Below, in pieces: positions 18,499 to 26,875 of a stretch of DNA of 64,000 nucleotides; position 1 is the stretch's first letter; the number at the start of each line of letters is the position of its first letter. Source of the stretch: an uncultured Winogradskyella sp. (GTDB lineage Bacteria; Bacteroidota; Bacteroidia; Flavobacteriales; Flavobacteriaceae). The stretch spans positions 124,001 through 188,000 of the forward strand of contig NZ_CANLYI010000009.1 of NCBI RefSeq assembly GCF_947495255.1, read 5' to 3'. Made by a program: the position numbers and the translations under genes. The notes beneath the pieces are model-generated. The model searched no databases. It was given only the letters and a program-made list of their open reading frames with translations, and was not told the DNA's origin.

Positions 18499-19758
18499 CT
18501 ATTCACCCATTGCTGCGATTAATGCTGCAGACATTCTTTTATAAGTTCCGTTTTCTAGACGACTTCTAATAGCCTCAAAAGCATCTAATGTTTCTCTTAC
18601 ATCCTCTAACGTATGTGTTGCTGTAGGAATCATTCTTAATAAAATCAATCCTTTAGGTATAACTGGATAAACTACTATAGAACAGAAGATTCCATGGTTT
18701 TCACGTAAGTCCCTCACTAAAGCCATAGCTTCAGGAATACTCCCTTTTAAATAAACTGGAGTCACACAACTCTGCGTTGTACCAATATCAAAACCACGCT
18801 CCGTTAAACCAGATTGTAATGCATCAACAACTGTCCAAAGATTCTTTTTCAGTTCTGGCATAGTACGTAACATATCTAAACGTTTTAACGCACCAACAAC
18901 CAATTGCATTTGTAAAGACTTAGCGAACATTTGAGAACGTAAGTTATATTTTAAGTAGTCAATAATTTCTTGATCTGCTGCAATAAAAGCACCTGTACTT
19001 GCCATTGATTTAGCAAAGGTTGCAAAATACACATCAATATCATCTTGTACACCTTGCTCTTCTCCCGCTCCTGCTCCTGTAGCACCAAGTGTACCAAAAC
19101 CATGCGCATCATCAACAAACAGTCTAAAATTAAACTTTTTCTTAAGTTCTACAATCTCTTTTAAACGACCTTGCTCACCACGCATACCAAATACACCTTC
19201 AGAAATCACTAAGATTCCTCCACCTGTTTGCTCAGCCATTTTTGTAGCACGCTCAAGATTTTTCTCTAAACTAGCTACATCGTTGTGCTTATATGTAAAA
19301 CGTTTACCCATATGTAAACGCACACCATCAATAATACATGCATGTGCATCAACATCGTAAACAATAATGTCATCTTTAGAAACCAAAGCGTCAATGGTAG
19401 AAACCATTCCTTGATATCCAAAATTTAAAAGATAAGCCGCTTCTTTACTAACAAAAGCTGCAAGTTCGTTTTGTAACTGCTCGTGTAGCTCTGTGTGTCC
19501 AGACATCATACGTGCTCCCATAGGATACGCTGATCCATAAGCAGCAGCAGCTTCAGCATCTACTTTTCTAACTTCTGGATGATTGGCTAAACCTAAATAA
19601 TCATTTATACTCCAAGTAATAACATCTTTTCCCTGAAATTTCATTCTATTAGAGATCTCACCTTCAAGTTTTGGGAAAACAAAATAACCTTCTGCTTGTG
19701 CAGCCCATTTTCCTAATGGTCCTTTATCTCTATAAATCTTTTCAAATAAATCCTTCAT
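18499..19758 (-). CDS. Alpha-oxoamine synthase: serine palmitoyltransferase / cysteate acyltransferase-like
   Basis: A 419-aa fold-type I PLP enzyme that should condense an amino acid with an acyl thioester, releasing CO2. The PLP Schiff-base lysine is Lys250 in FATFAKSMAS; the ring-stacking His is His139 (DVDAHACIIDG), and DDAHGFG (216-222) holds the cofactor. The family includes serine palmitoyltransferase, KBL, BioF and the cysteate fatty acyltransferases that make the sulfonolipid capnine in gliding Bacteroidota. No bio or threonine-degradation genes are near. A cysteine-synthase homologue is the next gene upstream, which favours the cysteate reading over sphingolipid synthesis. A terminator between the two means separate transcripts. 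Confidence 0.8.
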   Translation of the reverse strand: MKDLFEKIYRDKGPLGKWAAQAEGYFVFPKLEGEISNRMKFQGKDVITWSINDYLGLANHPEVRKVDAEAAAAYGSAYPMGARMMSGHTELHEQLQNELAAFVSKEAAYLLNFGYQGMVSTIDALVSKDDIIVYDVDAHACIIDGVRLHMGKRFTYKHNDVASLEKNLERATKMAEQTGGGILVISEGVFGMRGEQGRLKEIVELKKKFNFRLFVDDAHGFGTLGATGAGAGEEQGVQDDIDVYFATFAKSMASTGAFIAADQEIIDYLKYNLRSQMFAKSLQMQLVVGALKRLDMLRTMPELKKNLWTVVDALQSGLTERGFDIGTTQSCVTPVYLKGSIPEAMALVRDLRENHGIFCSIVVYPVIPKGLILLRMIPTATHTLEDVRETLDAFEAIRSRLENGTYKRMSAALIAAMGE

Positions 19759-20060
19759 GCTCGTTATTTGCTATCAATCACAATCTCAAAAATTCAAATT
19801 ATATACAACCAAAATATTGCTTATTTAAATAACTAGTATTTATTAAAACTTAACCGAAGTCAGCCCTATAATCGATTTTAATAATTAGTTAAAATCCAAT
19901 ATTCTTTTTATTATTTATGGTTCATATAAAATCAGCTCGTATTTAGCTTTTAGAGATTGCTTTTAATAATTGTTAAATTAGTTTTGTTAGTGTCGACAAA
20001 ATTAGTTAATAAAATTATGACCACATAATTTATTTATTCTAAGTATTAACTAAGTTTTAA
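19759..20060. other. Intergenic region upstream of the PLP enzyme gene
   Basis: About 300 bp of very A/T-rich DNA without an open frame. It should hold the promoter of the minus-strand acyltransferase gene. One candidate -7 box reads TAATTTTG on the minus strand near 19995-20002, but no -33 TTG is well placed, so I do not call it. No RNA element recognised. Confidence 0.5.
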
Positions 20061-20100
20061 ACAAAAAAAACCTATCACGGAAATTAGTGATAGGTTCGTT
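20061..20100 (-). terminator. Intrinsic terminator after the cysteine-synthase homologue
   Basis: AACCTATCAC (20069-20078) pairs with GTGATAGGTT (20087-20096). The A-run at 20062-20070 is a T-run on the minus strand, placing it 3' of the gene that ends at 20116. Confidence 0.85.
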
Positions 20101-20115
20101 TTTATTAATAATATT

Positions 20116-21153
20116 TTATTTAATATATTCTATAGTGGCTTGCACTTCTGACTTGGCATCAAAAAAGCCTTGATCTTCCATCCATTTATCGTTATATACT
20201 TTACTCATATAACGTGATCCATGATCAGGGAATATCACTACTATTTTATCTGAAGGTTTAAACTCACCTTCTTCTTGTAATTGTTTTATAGCTTGCATTG
20301 CTGCTCCACTTGTGTAACCTACAAAAAGTCCTTCTGTATTAGAGATTTCTCTTGCAGTATGTGCACTTTCTTCATCCGTAACTTTAATAAACTTATCTAT
20401 TAAATCAAAGTCTGTTGCTGTTGGTATAAGATTTTTTCCTAAACCTTCAATTCTATATGGATAAATCTCTTTATCATCAAACTCACGAGTTTCATGATAT
20501 TTCTTTAATACAGAACCATAAGCATCAACACCAATAACTTTTACATTTTGGTTTTGCTCTTTTAGATATTTAGAAATACCAGAAATTGTTCCACCTGTTC
20601 CACTGCAAGCAATAAGGTGTGTTATTTCACCTTCTGTTTGTTCCCAGATTTCTGGACCTGTAGAGTTGTAATGCGCATCAATATTTAATTGATTAAAATA
20701 TTGATTAATATAAATAGAACCTTTGTTTTCTTCGTGTAAGCGTTTTGCAACTTCATAATAAGAACGCGGATCGTCAGCTTTTACATGAGCCGGACAAACA
20801 TAAACCTTTGCTCCCATAGACTTTAACATGTCTATTTTATCTGCTGATGATTTAGAACTTACTGCTAAAATACAATCGTAACCTTTAATGATACTCACTA
20901 AAGCAAGACTAAAACCTGTATTACCAGATGTGGTTTCAATAATAGTATCACCTGGTGACAAAATACCTTGACGTTCAGCTTCTTCAATAATATGTAATGC
21001 AATTCTATCTTTTGAAGAATGACCTGGATTAAATGCTTCTACTTTTGCATAAAAATCGCCATCGAAGTCAACAGTCATTCTATTTAATTTGATAAGTGGT
21101 GTATTTCCTATTAATTGAAGTACATTATCAAATACATTTTTGTTTTGCTTCAT
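20116..21153 (-). CDS. Cysteine synthase/CBS-family PLP enzyme, candidate cysteate synthase
   Basis: A 345-aa fold-type II PLP enzyme catalysing beta-replacement on a serine derivative. Lys48 in GHSSKDR is the Schiff-base lysine, TSGNTG (75-80) binds the substrate carboxylate, and SGTGGTISG binds the cofactor phosphate. The segment [15 protein letters not shown] is closer to cystathionine beta-synthase cores than to CysK, but no regulatory CBS domains follow. Possible products are cysteine, cystathionine or, with sulfite, cysteate. Being next to the alpha-oxoamine synthase supports the last. A terminator follows the stop. Confidence 0.82.
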   Translation of the reverse strand: MKQNKNVFDNVLQLIGNTPLIKLNRMTVDFDGDFYAKVEAFNPGHSSKDRIALHIIEEAERQGILSPGDTIIETTSGNTGFSLALVSIIKGYDCILAVSSKSSADKIDMLKSMGAKVYVCPAHVKADDPRSYYEVAKRLHEENKGSIYINQYFNQLNIDAHYNSTGPEIWEQTEGEITHLIACSGTGGTISGISKYLKEQNQNVKVIGVDAYGSVLKKYHETREFDDKEIYPYRIEGLGKNLIPTATDFDLIDKFIKVTDEESAHTAREISNTEGLFVGYTSGAAMQAIKQLQEEGEFKPSDKIVVIFPDHGSRYMSKVYNDKWMEDQGFFDAKSEVQATIEYIK

Positions 21154-21226
21154 AAAAAATATTTTTCAGTAACCTATTTATATATTAGACACCTAAAACC
21201 TCGCAAAGGTAACACTTTTTTTTAAG

Positions 21227-23290
21227 CTAGGAGGAAATCCCCTCTAAATCTAGCAAGAAAGCAAACTCTTCTGCATCTTCTTTTAAACTCTCAAAACGAC
21301 CAGAAGCACCACCATGACCAGCGTCCATATTTGTTTTTAAATACAATTGATTAGAATCCGTTTTCATATCTCTAAGTTTAGCTACCCATTTTGCTGGTTC
21401 CCAATATTGTACTTGTGAGTCATGCAGACCTGTTGTTATCAACATATTTGGATAAGCTTTTGCTTCCACATTATCATAAGGCGAATAAGACCTTATATAA
21501 TTATAATACAAAACATCATTAGGATTTCCCCATTCATCATACTCACCTGTTGTTAATGGTATAGAATCATCTAACATCGTGGTAACCACATCCACAAAAG
21601 GAACTGCGGCAATAATTCCGTTATATAATTCTGGTGCTTTATTAACAATAGCTCCCATTAATAAACCTCCTGCACTTCCACCCATAGCATATAAATGCTT
21701 TGATGATGTATAACGTTCTTTAATTAAATGAATGGAACAGGCTATAAAATCTGAAAATGTCTTTTTCTTATTTAGTAATTTTCCATCTTCATACCAATCA
21801 CGCCCTAAATACTCTCCTCCTCTAATGTGCGTAATCACATAAATAAAACCACGATCTAACAAAGTTAATCTTATGGTTGAAAAATAAGGATCTACTGTAG
21901 AACCATAACTTCCGTATGCGTATTGTAATAATGGATTTGTTCCATCCATTTTAATACCCTTCTTATAAATCACAGACATTGGAATTTTATTTCCATCTTC
22001 TGCAGTTGCCCAAATACGCTCTGATACGTAATTATCCTTATCAAAATTCTTATCTAAAACTTCTTGTTCTTTTAGAACAGTCTTTGTTTTAGTCCGCATA
22101 TTGAATTCAATAACAGAAGAAGGTGTTGTCATAGCATTATAACCATAACGCAATAATTCGGTGTCAAAATCTACATTTGTCCCAGTATACGCTGTATATG
22201 TTTCATTATCAAACGGCAAGTAGTAATCCTCACTACCATCCCAACGTTTTATTCTAATTTCATTTAGTCCATTTTTTCGTTCACTAACAACTAAATAGTC
22301 TTTAAAAATATCAATACCTTCAATTAGTACGTCTTTTCTGTGCGCTATAACTTCCGTCCAACTTTCAACTTTAGTATCCGTTTCTAAAGTCTTCATTAAT
22401 TTAAAGTTTGTTGCTTTATCTTTATTAGTAAGAATATAAAAGTGATTCTCATAATGCGAAATACTATATTCTAAACCTCTAATTCTTGGTTGAAAAACTT
22501 GAAACTTACCTTCAGGATTATTGGCATCTAGAATATGATACTCGTTGGTTAATGTACTATAACAAGCAATAATGATATACTTTCGAGACTTTGATTTATA
22601 AACTGCTGCACCAAAGGTATCGTCACCTTCTTCAAAAACCAACTCATCTTCAGATTCATCACCTAAACGATGCTTGTAAATTTGAAAAGCTCTAAGTGTA
22701 ACTTCATCCTTTTTAGTATAGAATAAAGTGGCATTATCATTTGCCCAACTTGAAGAACCTGTAGTGCTTTCAATTCTATCTGAAGCGACTTTATGTGTTT
22801 CTAAATCCTTAACATGAATGGTGTAATTTCGTCTTCCTGAATTATCAATACCGTAAGACACCATTTTATTATCAGGACTAATACTTATACCTGCTAATTT
22901 GAAATAACTCTGACCTTCAGCCATTTCGTTACAATCAAATAATAACTCTTCAGGATTATCTAAACTCTCCTTTTTACGTGTATAAATTGGGTAATCTTTA
23001 CCTTTTTCAAATTTTGTAATATACCAATACCCATTGTATTTATAGGGTACAGAAGAATCATCTTCTTTAATTCTTGCTTTCATTTCTTCAAACAAATCCT
23101 TCTGAAAGTCTTTTGTATGAGCCATTTCAGCATCGCAATACTCATTTTCTGCGTTGAGATAATCAATAACTTCTGGGTGCTCTCTGTCTTTCATCCAAAA
23201 ATAATTGTCAATACGCACATCTCCATGCTTTTCTAATTGATGTGGAATCTTTTTGGCAATTGGCGGATTTATGTTTGAGTTCTTTGTCAT
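21227..23290 (-). CDS. ptrB: Oligopeptidase B (S9 family serine peptidase)
   Basis: A 687-aa prolyl-oligopeptidase-fold enzyme. The N-terminal ~400 residues form the seven-bladed propeller, which starts with the family's DNYFWMKDREHPEVIDYL. The C-terminal alpha/beta-hydrolase carries GGSAGG with the nucleophile Ser539 and AGHGG with His659; HDSQV supplies the Asp region. THIRGGEYLG is characteristic of S9A. No signal peptide is present, so it is cytosolic and cleaves short peptides after basic residues. Length matches E. coli PtrB. Confidence 0.93.
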   Translation of the reverse strand: MTKNSNINPPIAKKIPHQLEKHGDVRIDNYFWMKDREHPEVIDYLNAENEYCDAEMAHTKDFQKDLFEEMKARIKEDDSSVPYKYNGYWYITKFEKGKDYPIYTRKKESLDNPEELLFDCNEMAEGQSYFKLAGISISPDNKMVSYGIDNSGRRNYTIHVKDLETHKVASDRIESTTGSSSWANDNATLFYTKKDEVTLRAFQIYKHRLGDESEDELVFEEGDDTFGAAVYKSKSRKYIIIACYSTLTNEYHILDANNPEGKFQVFQPRIRGLEYSISHYENHFYILTNKDKATNFKLMKTLETDTKVESWTEVIAHRKDVLIEGIDIFKDYLVVSERKNGLNEIRIKRWDGSEDYYLPFDNETYTAYTGTNVDFDTELLRYGYNAMTTPSSVIEFNMRTKTKTVLKEQEVLDKNFDKDNYVSERIWATAEDGNKIPMSVIYKKGIKMDGTNPLLQYAYGSYGSTVDPYFSTIRLTLLDRGFIYVITHIRGGEYLGRDWYEDGKLLNKKKTFSDFIACSIHLIKERYTSSKHLYAMGGSAGGLLMGAIVNKAPELYNGIIAAVPFVDVVTTMLDDSIPLTTGEYDEWGNPNDVLYYNYIRSYSPYDNVEAKAYPNMLITTGLHDSQVQYWEPAKWVAKLRDMKTDSNQLYLKTNMDAGHGGASGRFESLKEDAEEFAFLLDLEGISS

Positions 23291-23367
23291 TTGTTTTAAG
23301 AAAATTTTAATCTAAAAAGTCGCGCAATTTACTAATTTTACACCGTAAAAAATTAAAAGACACAATT

Positions 23368-23691
23368 ATGTTTGGAGATATGATGGGAATGATGGGCAAA
23401 TTAAAAGAAGCTCAGAAAAAAGTTGAAGAAACTAAAGAACGTTTGCACACTGTTTTAATTGACGAAGCAAGCAGCGATGATAAACTTAAAGTAACGATTA
23501 CAGCCAATAGAACAATTAAATCTATTGAAATTGCCGATGAGTTACTTCAAGATAAAGATATGCTTGAAGATTATCTAATTCTTACACTAAACAAAGCCAT
23601 TGAAAAAGCAACAAATGTACACGAGACTGAAGTTGCGGCTGTTGCTAAAGAAGGCATGCCAAGTATTCCTGGTATGGATATGTTTAAATAG
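23368..23691 (+). CDS. YbaB/EbfC family nucleoid-associated protein
   Basis: A 107-aa protein starting [21 protein letters not shown], the family's Met-rich, amphipathic first helix, and ending in the flexible [10 protein letters not shown]. Members form DNA-binding dimers. It is divergent from oligopeptidase B and its last 8 bp overlap the 3' end of the convergent threonine aldolase gene. In many bacteria ybaB lies between dnaX and recR; that context is absent here. Confidence 0.92.
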   Translation: MFGDMMGMMGKLKEAQKKVEETKERLHTVLIDEASSDDKLKVTITANRTIKSIEIADELLQDKDMLEDYLILTLNKAIEKATNVHETEVAAVAKEGMPSIPGMDMFK

Positions 23692-24700
23692 ATTTTAATT
23701 CGCTTAGTAACTTGTCATGCATTTGGTCCGTATAATCCAAATGCGTGACCATGCGAAGCTTATTACTACCCATTCCTATAATTCTGATGTTTTTCTCATT
23801 CAAATTATTTAGGAATTTAGCTTCATCCACATCATCATTCAATTCAAAAATGACAATATTAGTCTCAATTGGCTCTACTTTTTTTATACTAACCAAAGAG
23901 GTTAACATCTCTCCTATTTCTTTAGCTTTTCTATGATCTTCTGCTAAGCGTTCAATATTATTATCTAAAGCATACAAACCTGCTGCAGCTAAATAACCAA
24001 TTTGTCTCATATTACCACCAAAGAGTTTTCTTAGACTTAATGATTTTTTCATAATATCCTTATCACCAATCAACACAGAACCTACAGGACAGCCTAACCC
24101 TTTACTTAAACAAACCGAAATAGTATCAAAAACACTTCCGTATTGCAACGTGGTTTCATTTTTAGCCACCATTGCATTCCAAAGACGAGCACCATCAATA
24201 TGAAAACCTAAATTATTGGTTTTACATACTTTTTGTATGTTTTCAAACTCATTGAAATCCCAACAAGCTCCTCCTCCTTTATTAGTAGTATTTTCAACTT
24301 CAACTAAACTAGATTGGCTGTAATAATATTCTGGAGGATTAATAGCTTCCTTAACTTGAGTCGCTGTAAACATGCCACGATCACCATCAATTAATTTGCA
24401 AGATGCTCCACTATGAAAAGCAACACCTCCAACTTCATAATTATAAATATGTGCATATTTATCGCAAATTACTTGTTCTCCAGGATTGGTATGTAGTTTA
24501 ATTGCAATTTGATTTGCCATACTTCCTGAAGGAAAAAACAATGCCTTTTCTTTACCAAACATTTTTGCTAAACGGTCTTCTAACTCATTTACTGTTGGGT
24601 CTTCTCTAAAAACATCATCACCAACTTGTGCTGACATCATTGCATCTAACATGCCCTTTGATGGCTTTGTAACGGTATCGCTTCTTAAATCTATAATCAT
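23684..24700 (-). CDS. ltaE: Low-specificity L-threonine aldolase
   Basis: A 338-aa fold-type I PLP enzyme splitting L-threonine/allo-threonine to glycine and acetaldehyde. [12 protein letters not shown] at the N-terminus is the family signature. FPSGSMANQ binds PLP phosphate, [10 protein letters not shown] contains the cofactor Asp, and Lys200 in [12 protein letters not shown] is the Schiff-base lysine. Length is normal. It overlaps ybaB tail-to-tail by 8 bp and is divergent from prfB. Confidence 0.93.
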   Translation of the reverse strand: MIIDLRSDTVTKPSKGMLDAMMSAQVGDDVFREDPTVNELEDRLAKMFGKEKALFFPSGSMANQIAIKLHTNPGEQVICDKYAHIYNYEVGGVAFHSGASCKLIDGDRGMFTATQVKEAINPPEYYYSQSSLVEVENTTNKGGGACWDFNEFENIQKVCKTNNLGFHIDGARLWNAMVAKNETTLQYGSVFDTISVCLSKGLGCPVGSVLIGDKDIMKKSLSLRKLFGGNMRQIGYLAAAGLYALDNNIERLAEDHRKAKEIGEMLTSLVSIKKVEPIETNIVIFELNDDVDEAKFLNNLNEKNIRIIGMGSNKLRMVTHLDYTDQMHDKLLSELKSI

Positions 24701-24783
24701 TTATTTCTACTAAAGTTTAAAAGATAAAATTACGGAATTTCTAAAAAACCGATTCAAAATTATGGCACTTTAAATCCACATCC

Positions 24784-24791
24784 TATATTTG
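24784..24791 (+). promoter_or_regulatory. Bacteroidota -7 box for prfB
   Basis: TATATTTG, an exact TAnnTTTG match 18 bp before the prfB ATG. No clear -33 TTG. Confidence 0.5.
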
Positions 24792-24809
24792 TAAAAATTA
24801 CATCAATAT

Positions 24810-25914
24810 ATGATAACATCAGATCAAATAAAAGATCTTAATTCCCGTCTAGACATACTTAGACAATATCTTTGACTTAGATGCTAAGCTCATAGAAATC
24901 TCAAACGAAGAAGAACAAACTTTCGACCCTAATTTTTGGAATGACTCTAAAGCTGCCGAATTAGTAATGAAGTCCATCCGTGAGAAAAAAAGTTGGGTTA
25001 ACGACTATAATGATGCCAAATCCCTTTTTGAAGATTTAGAAGTTATATACGAATTCTACAAAGAAGACGAAGCTCCCATGGAAAATGTTGAAGCTCGTTT
25101 TGAAAAATGCGTCACTGCTATTGAAAAATTAGAATTTAAAAACATGCTTTCTGAAGAAGGAGATAGCCTTAGTGCGGTTTTACAAATTACTGCTGGTGCT
25201 GGCGGAACAGAGTCTTGCGATTGGGCAAACATGCTCTTACGCATGTACCTTATGTATGCTGAAAAAAGCGGCTATAAGGTCAGAGAACTTAACATGCAAG
25301 AAGGCGATGTGACTGGTATAAAAACAGTAACCATAGAAATTGAAGGAGACTATGCTTTTGGCTGGTTGAAAGGCGAAAATGGAGTACATCGTTTAGTACG
25401 TATTTCACCTTTTGATAGTAATGCAAAAAGACATACTAGTTTTGCTTCGGTTTATGTTTATCCTTTAGTTGATGATTCTATTGAAATAGACATAAATCCT
25501 GCCGACATTGAAATAACAACAGCAAGATCGAGTGGAGCTGGTGGACAGAATGTAAATAAGGTTGAAACCAAAGTACAATTACGACATAAACCTTCTGGTA
25601 TTCAAATTCAGTGTTCCGAAACACGCTCTCAACAAGACAATAGAACGCGAGCTATGCAAATGTTGAAGTCTCAATTGTATGAAATTGAACTGCAAAAGCA
25701 AATGGCACAACGTGATGACATTGAAGCTGGCAAAATGAAGATTGAATGGGGAAGCCAAATAAGAAATTATGTAATGCATCCTTATAAATTAGTAAAAGAT
25801 GTGCGTTCTGCTCACGAAACAGGGAATGTTGATGCTGTAATGGATGGTGACATTGAACCCTTTTTAAAGGCCTATTTAATGATGATGGGACAAAAAGAAG
25901 ATTCGGCATTATAA
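24810..25914 (+). CDS. prfB: Peptide chain release factor 2 (with programmed +1 frameshift)
   Basis: Translation from ATG 24810 gives 21 codons ending ...LRQYL, then an in-frame UGA at 24873-24875. Reading resumes +1 at GAC (24874) as [14 protein letters not shown], giving a 367-aa RF2. This is the classic autoregulatory frameshift: low RF2 slows UGA decoding and favours the shift. The codon-recognition tripeptide SPF lies in RISPFDSN, and the peptidyl-tRNA hydrolysis motif GGQ in [12 protein letters not shown] gene call starting at ATG 24967 would lose the N-terminal domain. The ArsC-like gene follows after 19 bp. Confidence 0.95.
24861..24876 (+). promoter_or_regulatory. prfB programmed +1 frameshift site without Shine-Dalgarno stimulator
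   Basis: The slippery sequence CTTTGAC is intact: CTT 24870-24872, TGA 24873-24875, then C. In E. coli it is preceded by AGGGGGTAT. Here the same positions read AGACAATAT, so the internal Shine-Dalgarno-like stimulator is gone while flanking bases are kept. Confidence 0.9.
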
Positions 25915-25933
25915 TTGTAATAAACCAAAAGAC

Positions 25934-26275
25934 ATGATTAAAATATACCATAATCCAAGATGTTCAAAATCTAGACAAGGTCTTGCTATACTAGAAGCTT
26001 CTGGTAAAGATTTTGAAACCATAAAATATCTAGAAGATGTATTAACGGCTAAAGAACTAGAATCAATTATTTCTAAATTAGGAATTAAGCCAATGGATTT
26101 AATTCGTAAAAATGAAGCGATTTGGAAATCTGATTTTAAAGGAAAAACACTTTCCGATAAAGAAATTATAGAGGCCATGGTAAATCATCCTAAATTAATT
26201 GAACGACCAATTGTGGTTAACGGAGAGAAAGCTGTGGTTGGCAGACCTCCAGAATCAATATCAGAAATCATATAA
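25934..26275 (+). CDS. Arsenate reductase (ArsC)/Spx family protein
   Basis: A 113-aa thioredoxin-fold protein. HNPRCSKSR holds the catalytic Cys10 of glutaredoxin-linked arsenate reductases, and the C-terminal ERPIVVNGEKAVVGRP gives the conserved Arg residues of the anion site. It lies 19 bp after prfB, with no ars operon or arsenite exporter nearby. Real arsenate reduction is therefore unproven, and a general thiol-disulfide role is possible. Confidence 0.85.
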   Translation: MIKIYHNPRCSKSRQGLAILEASGKDFETIKYLEDVLTAKELESIISKLGIKPMDLIRKNEAIWKSDFKGKTLSDKEIIEAMVNHPKLIERPIVVNGEKAVVGRPPESISEII

Positions 26276-26285
26276 TACATTACAA

Positions 26286-26753
26286 ATGAAAAAGACAATC
26301 TTACTTCTATTTACTGTACTATTTGCTTTAAATGTGCAAGCTCAAAGGCGTAATAACTCTAATCGTATTCCACAAACTAGTAGTGAACCTACAGAAGAAC
26401 AATTAGCTAAACGTCAGCGTGAAATGGAAGAACGAAAGGAAGAGTATATAGATAATTTCTTAACAACTCTAGAGGCTGACGAGTTTCAAAAACATATTAT
26501 AAAACAAAACATTAATAGTTTTTTTGATGCTAAGATTGCACTTTTTAAAATGCAATTTGAACATCGAATTGATCGCCAAACTGCTATCGAAAATTTAGAA
26601 AACACTCATTTTAAAGATTTAGAAGAACTAATTTCTGAAAGTGATATGGCTAAAATTAAAGAAATGATTAAAGGCGAATTTGACGAAAAAGAAGTTTTAA
26701 AAGACAAAAAAGAAAAACGCAAAAAAAGGAAACGTAAAAAGGATAAAGACTAA
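26286..26753 (+). CDS. Secreted/periplasmic hypothetical protein with Lys/Arg-rich end
   Basis: 155 aa from the ATG at 26286, chosen over an earlier in-frame ATG at 26199 because it begins a clean Sec signal peptide (MKKTILLLFTVLFALNVQAQ) and avoids overlapping the arsC-like gene. The mature protein is helical and highly charged, with a central helix pair (FLTTLEADEFQKHIIKQN) and a Lys-rich tail (KKEKRKKRKRKKDKD). No domain recognised. It starts 10 bp after the ArsC-like stop, suggesting a prfB-arsC-orf transcript. Confidence 0.7.
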   Translation: MKKTILLLFTVLFALNVQAQRRNNSNRIPQTSSEPTEEQLAKRQREMEERKEEYIDNFLTTLEADEFQKHIIKQNINSFFDAKIALFKMQFEHRIDRQTAIENLENTHFKDLEELISESDMAKIKEMIKGEFDEKEVLKDKKEKRKKRKRKKDKD

Positions 26754-26831
26754 CCTTTTATATTAATAATACTTACCATTTTTAACATATTGCTTTAACA
26801 AAAGATTAACCTATTACAATTGAACTAAAGG

Positions 26832-26839
26832 TATTTTTG
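26832..26839 (+). promoter_or_regulatory. Bacteroidota -7 box for the TonB-receptor gene
   Basis: TATTTTTG, an exact TAnnTTTG match 36 bp before the start at 26876. No -33 TTG at standard spacing. Confidence 0.5.
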
Positions 26840-26875
26840 TTAGTCCTATAGAGACCAACATTTAACCAAATTGTA

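Noticed and set aside
19990..20003. Promoter TAATTTTG for the alpha-oxoamine synthase
   Set aside because: The -7 box fits, but it is about 240 bp upstream and no -33 TTG is at the right distance; such boxes are frequent in A/T-rich DNA.
24764..24776. Third sigma-54 promoter before prfB (TGGCAC)
   Set aside because: TGGCACT is present, but no TTG-type -12 element follows after four bases.
24967..25914. prfB as a 315-aa gene starting at the ATG at 24967
   Set aside because: The upstream sequence encodes the normal RF2 N-terminus and the CTTTGAC frameshift site; the short start would remove domain 1.
25652..26178. Minus-strand frames of 89-99 aa across the prfB/arsC junction
   Set aside because: Antisense to two well-supported genes; no coding signature.
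26199..26285. Longer N-terminus for the Lys-rich secreted protein
   Set aside because: The extension overlaps the ArsC-like gene in another frame and hides the signal peptide that begins at 26286.
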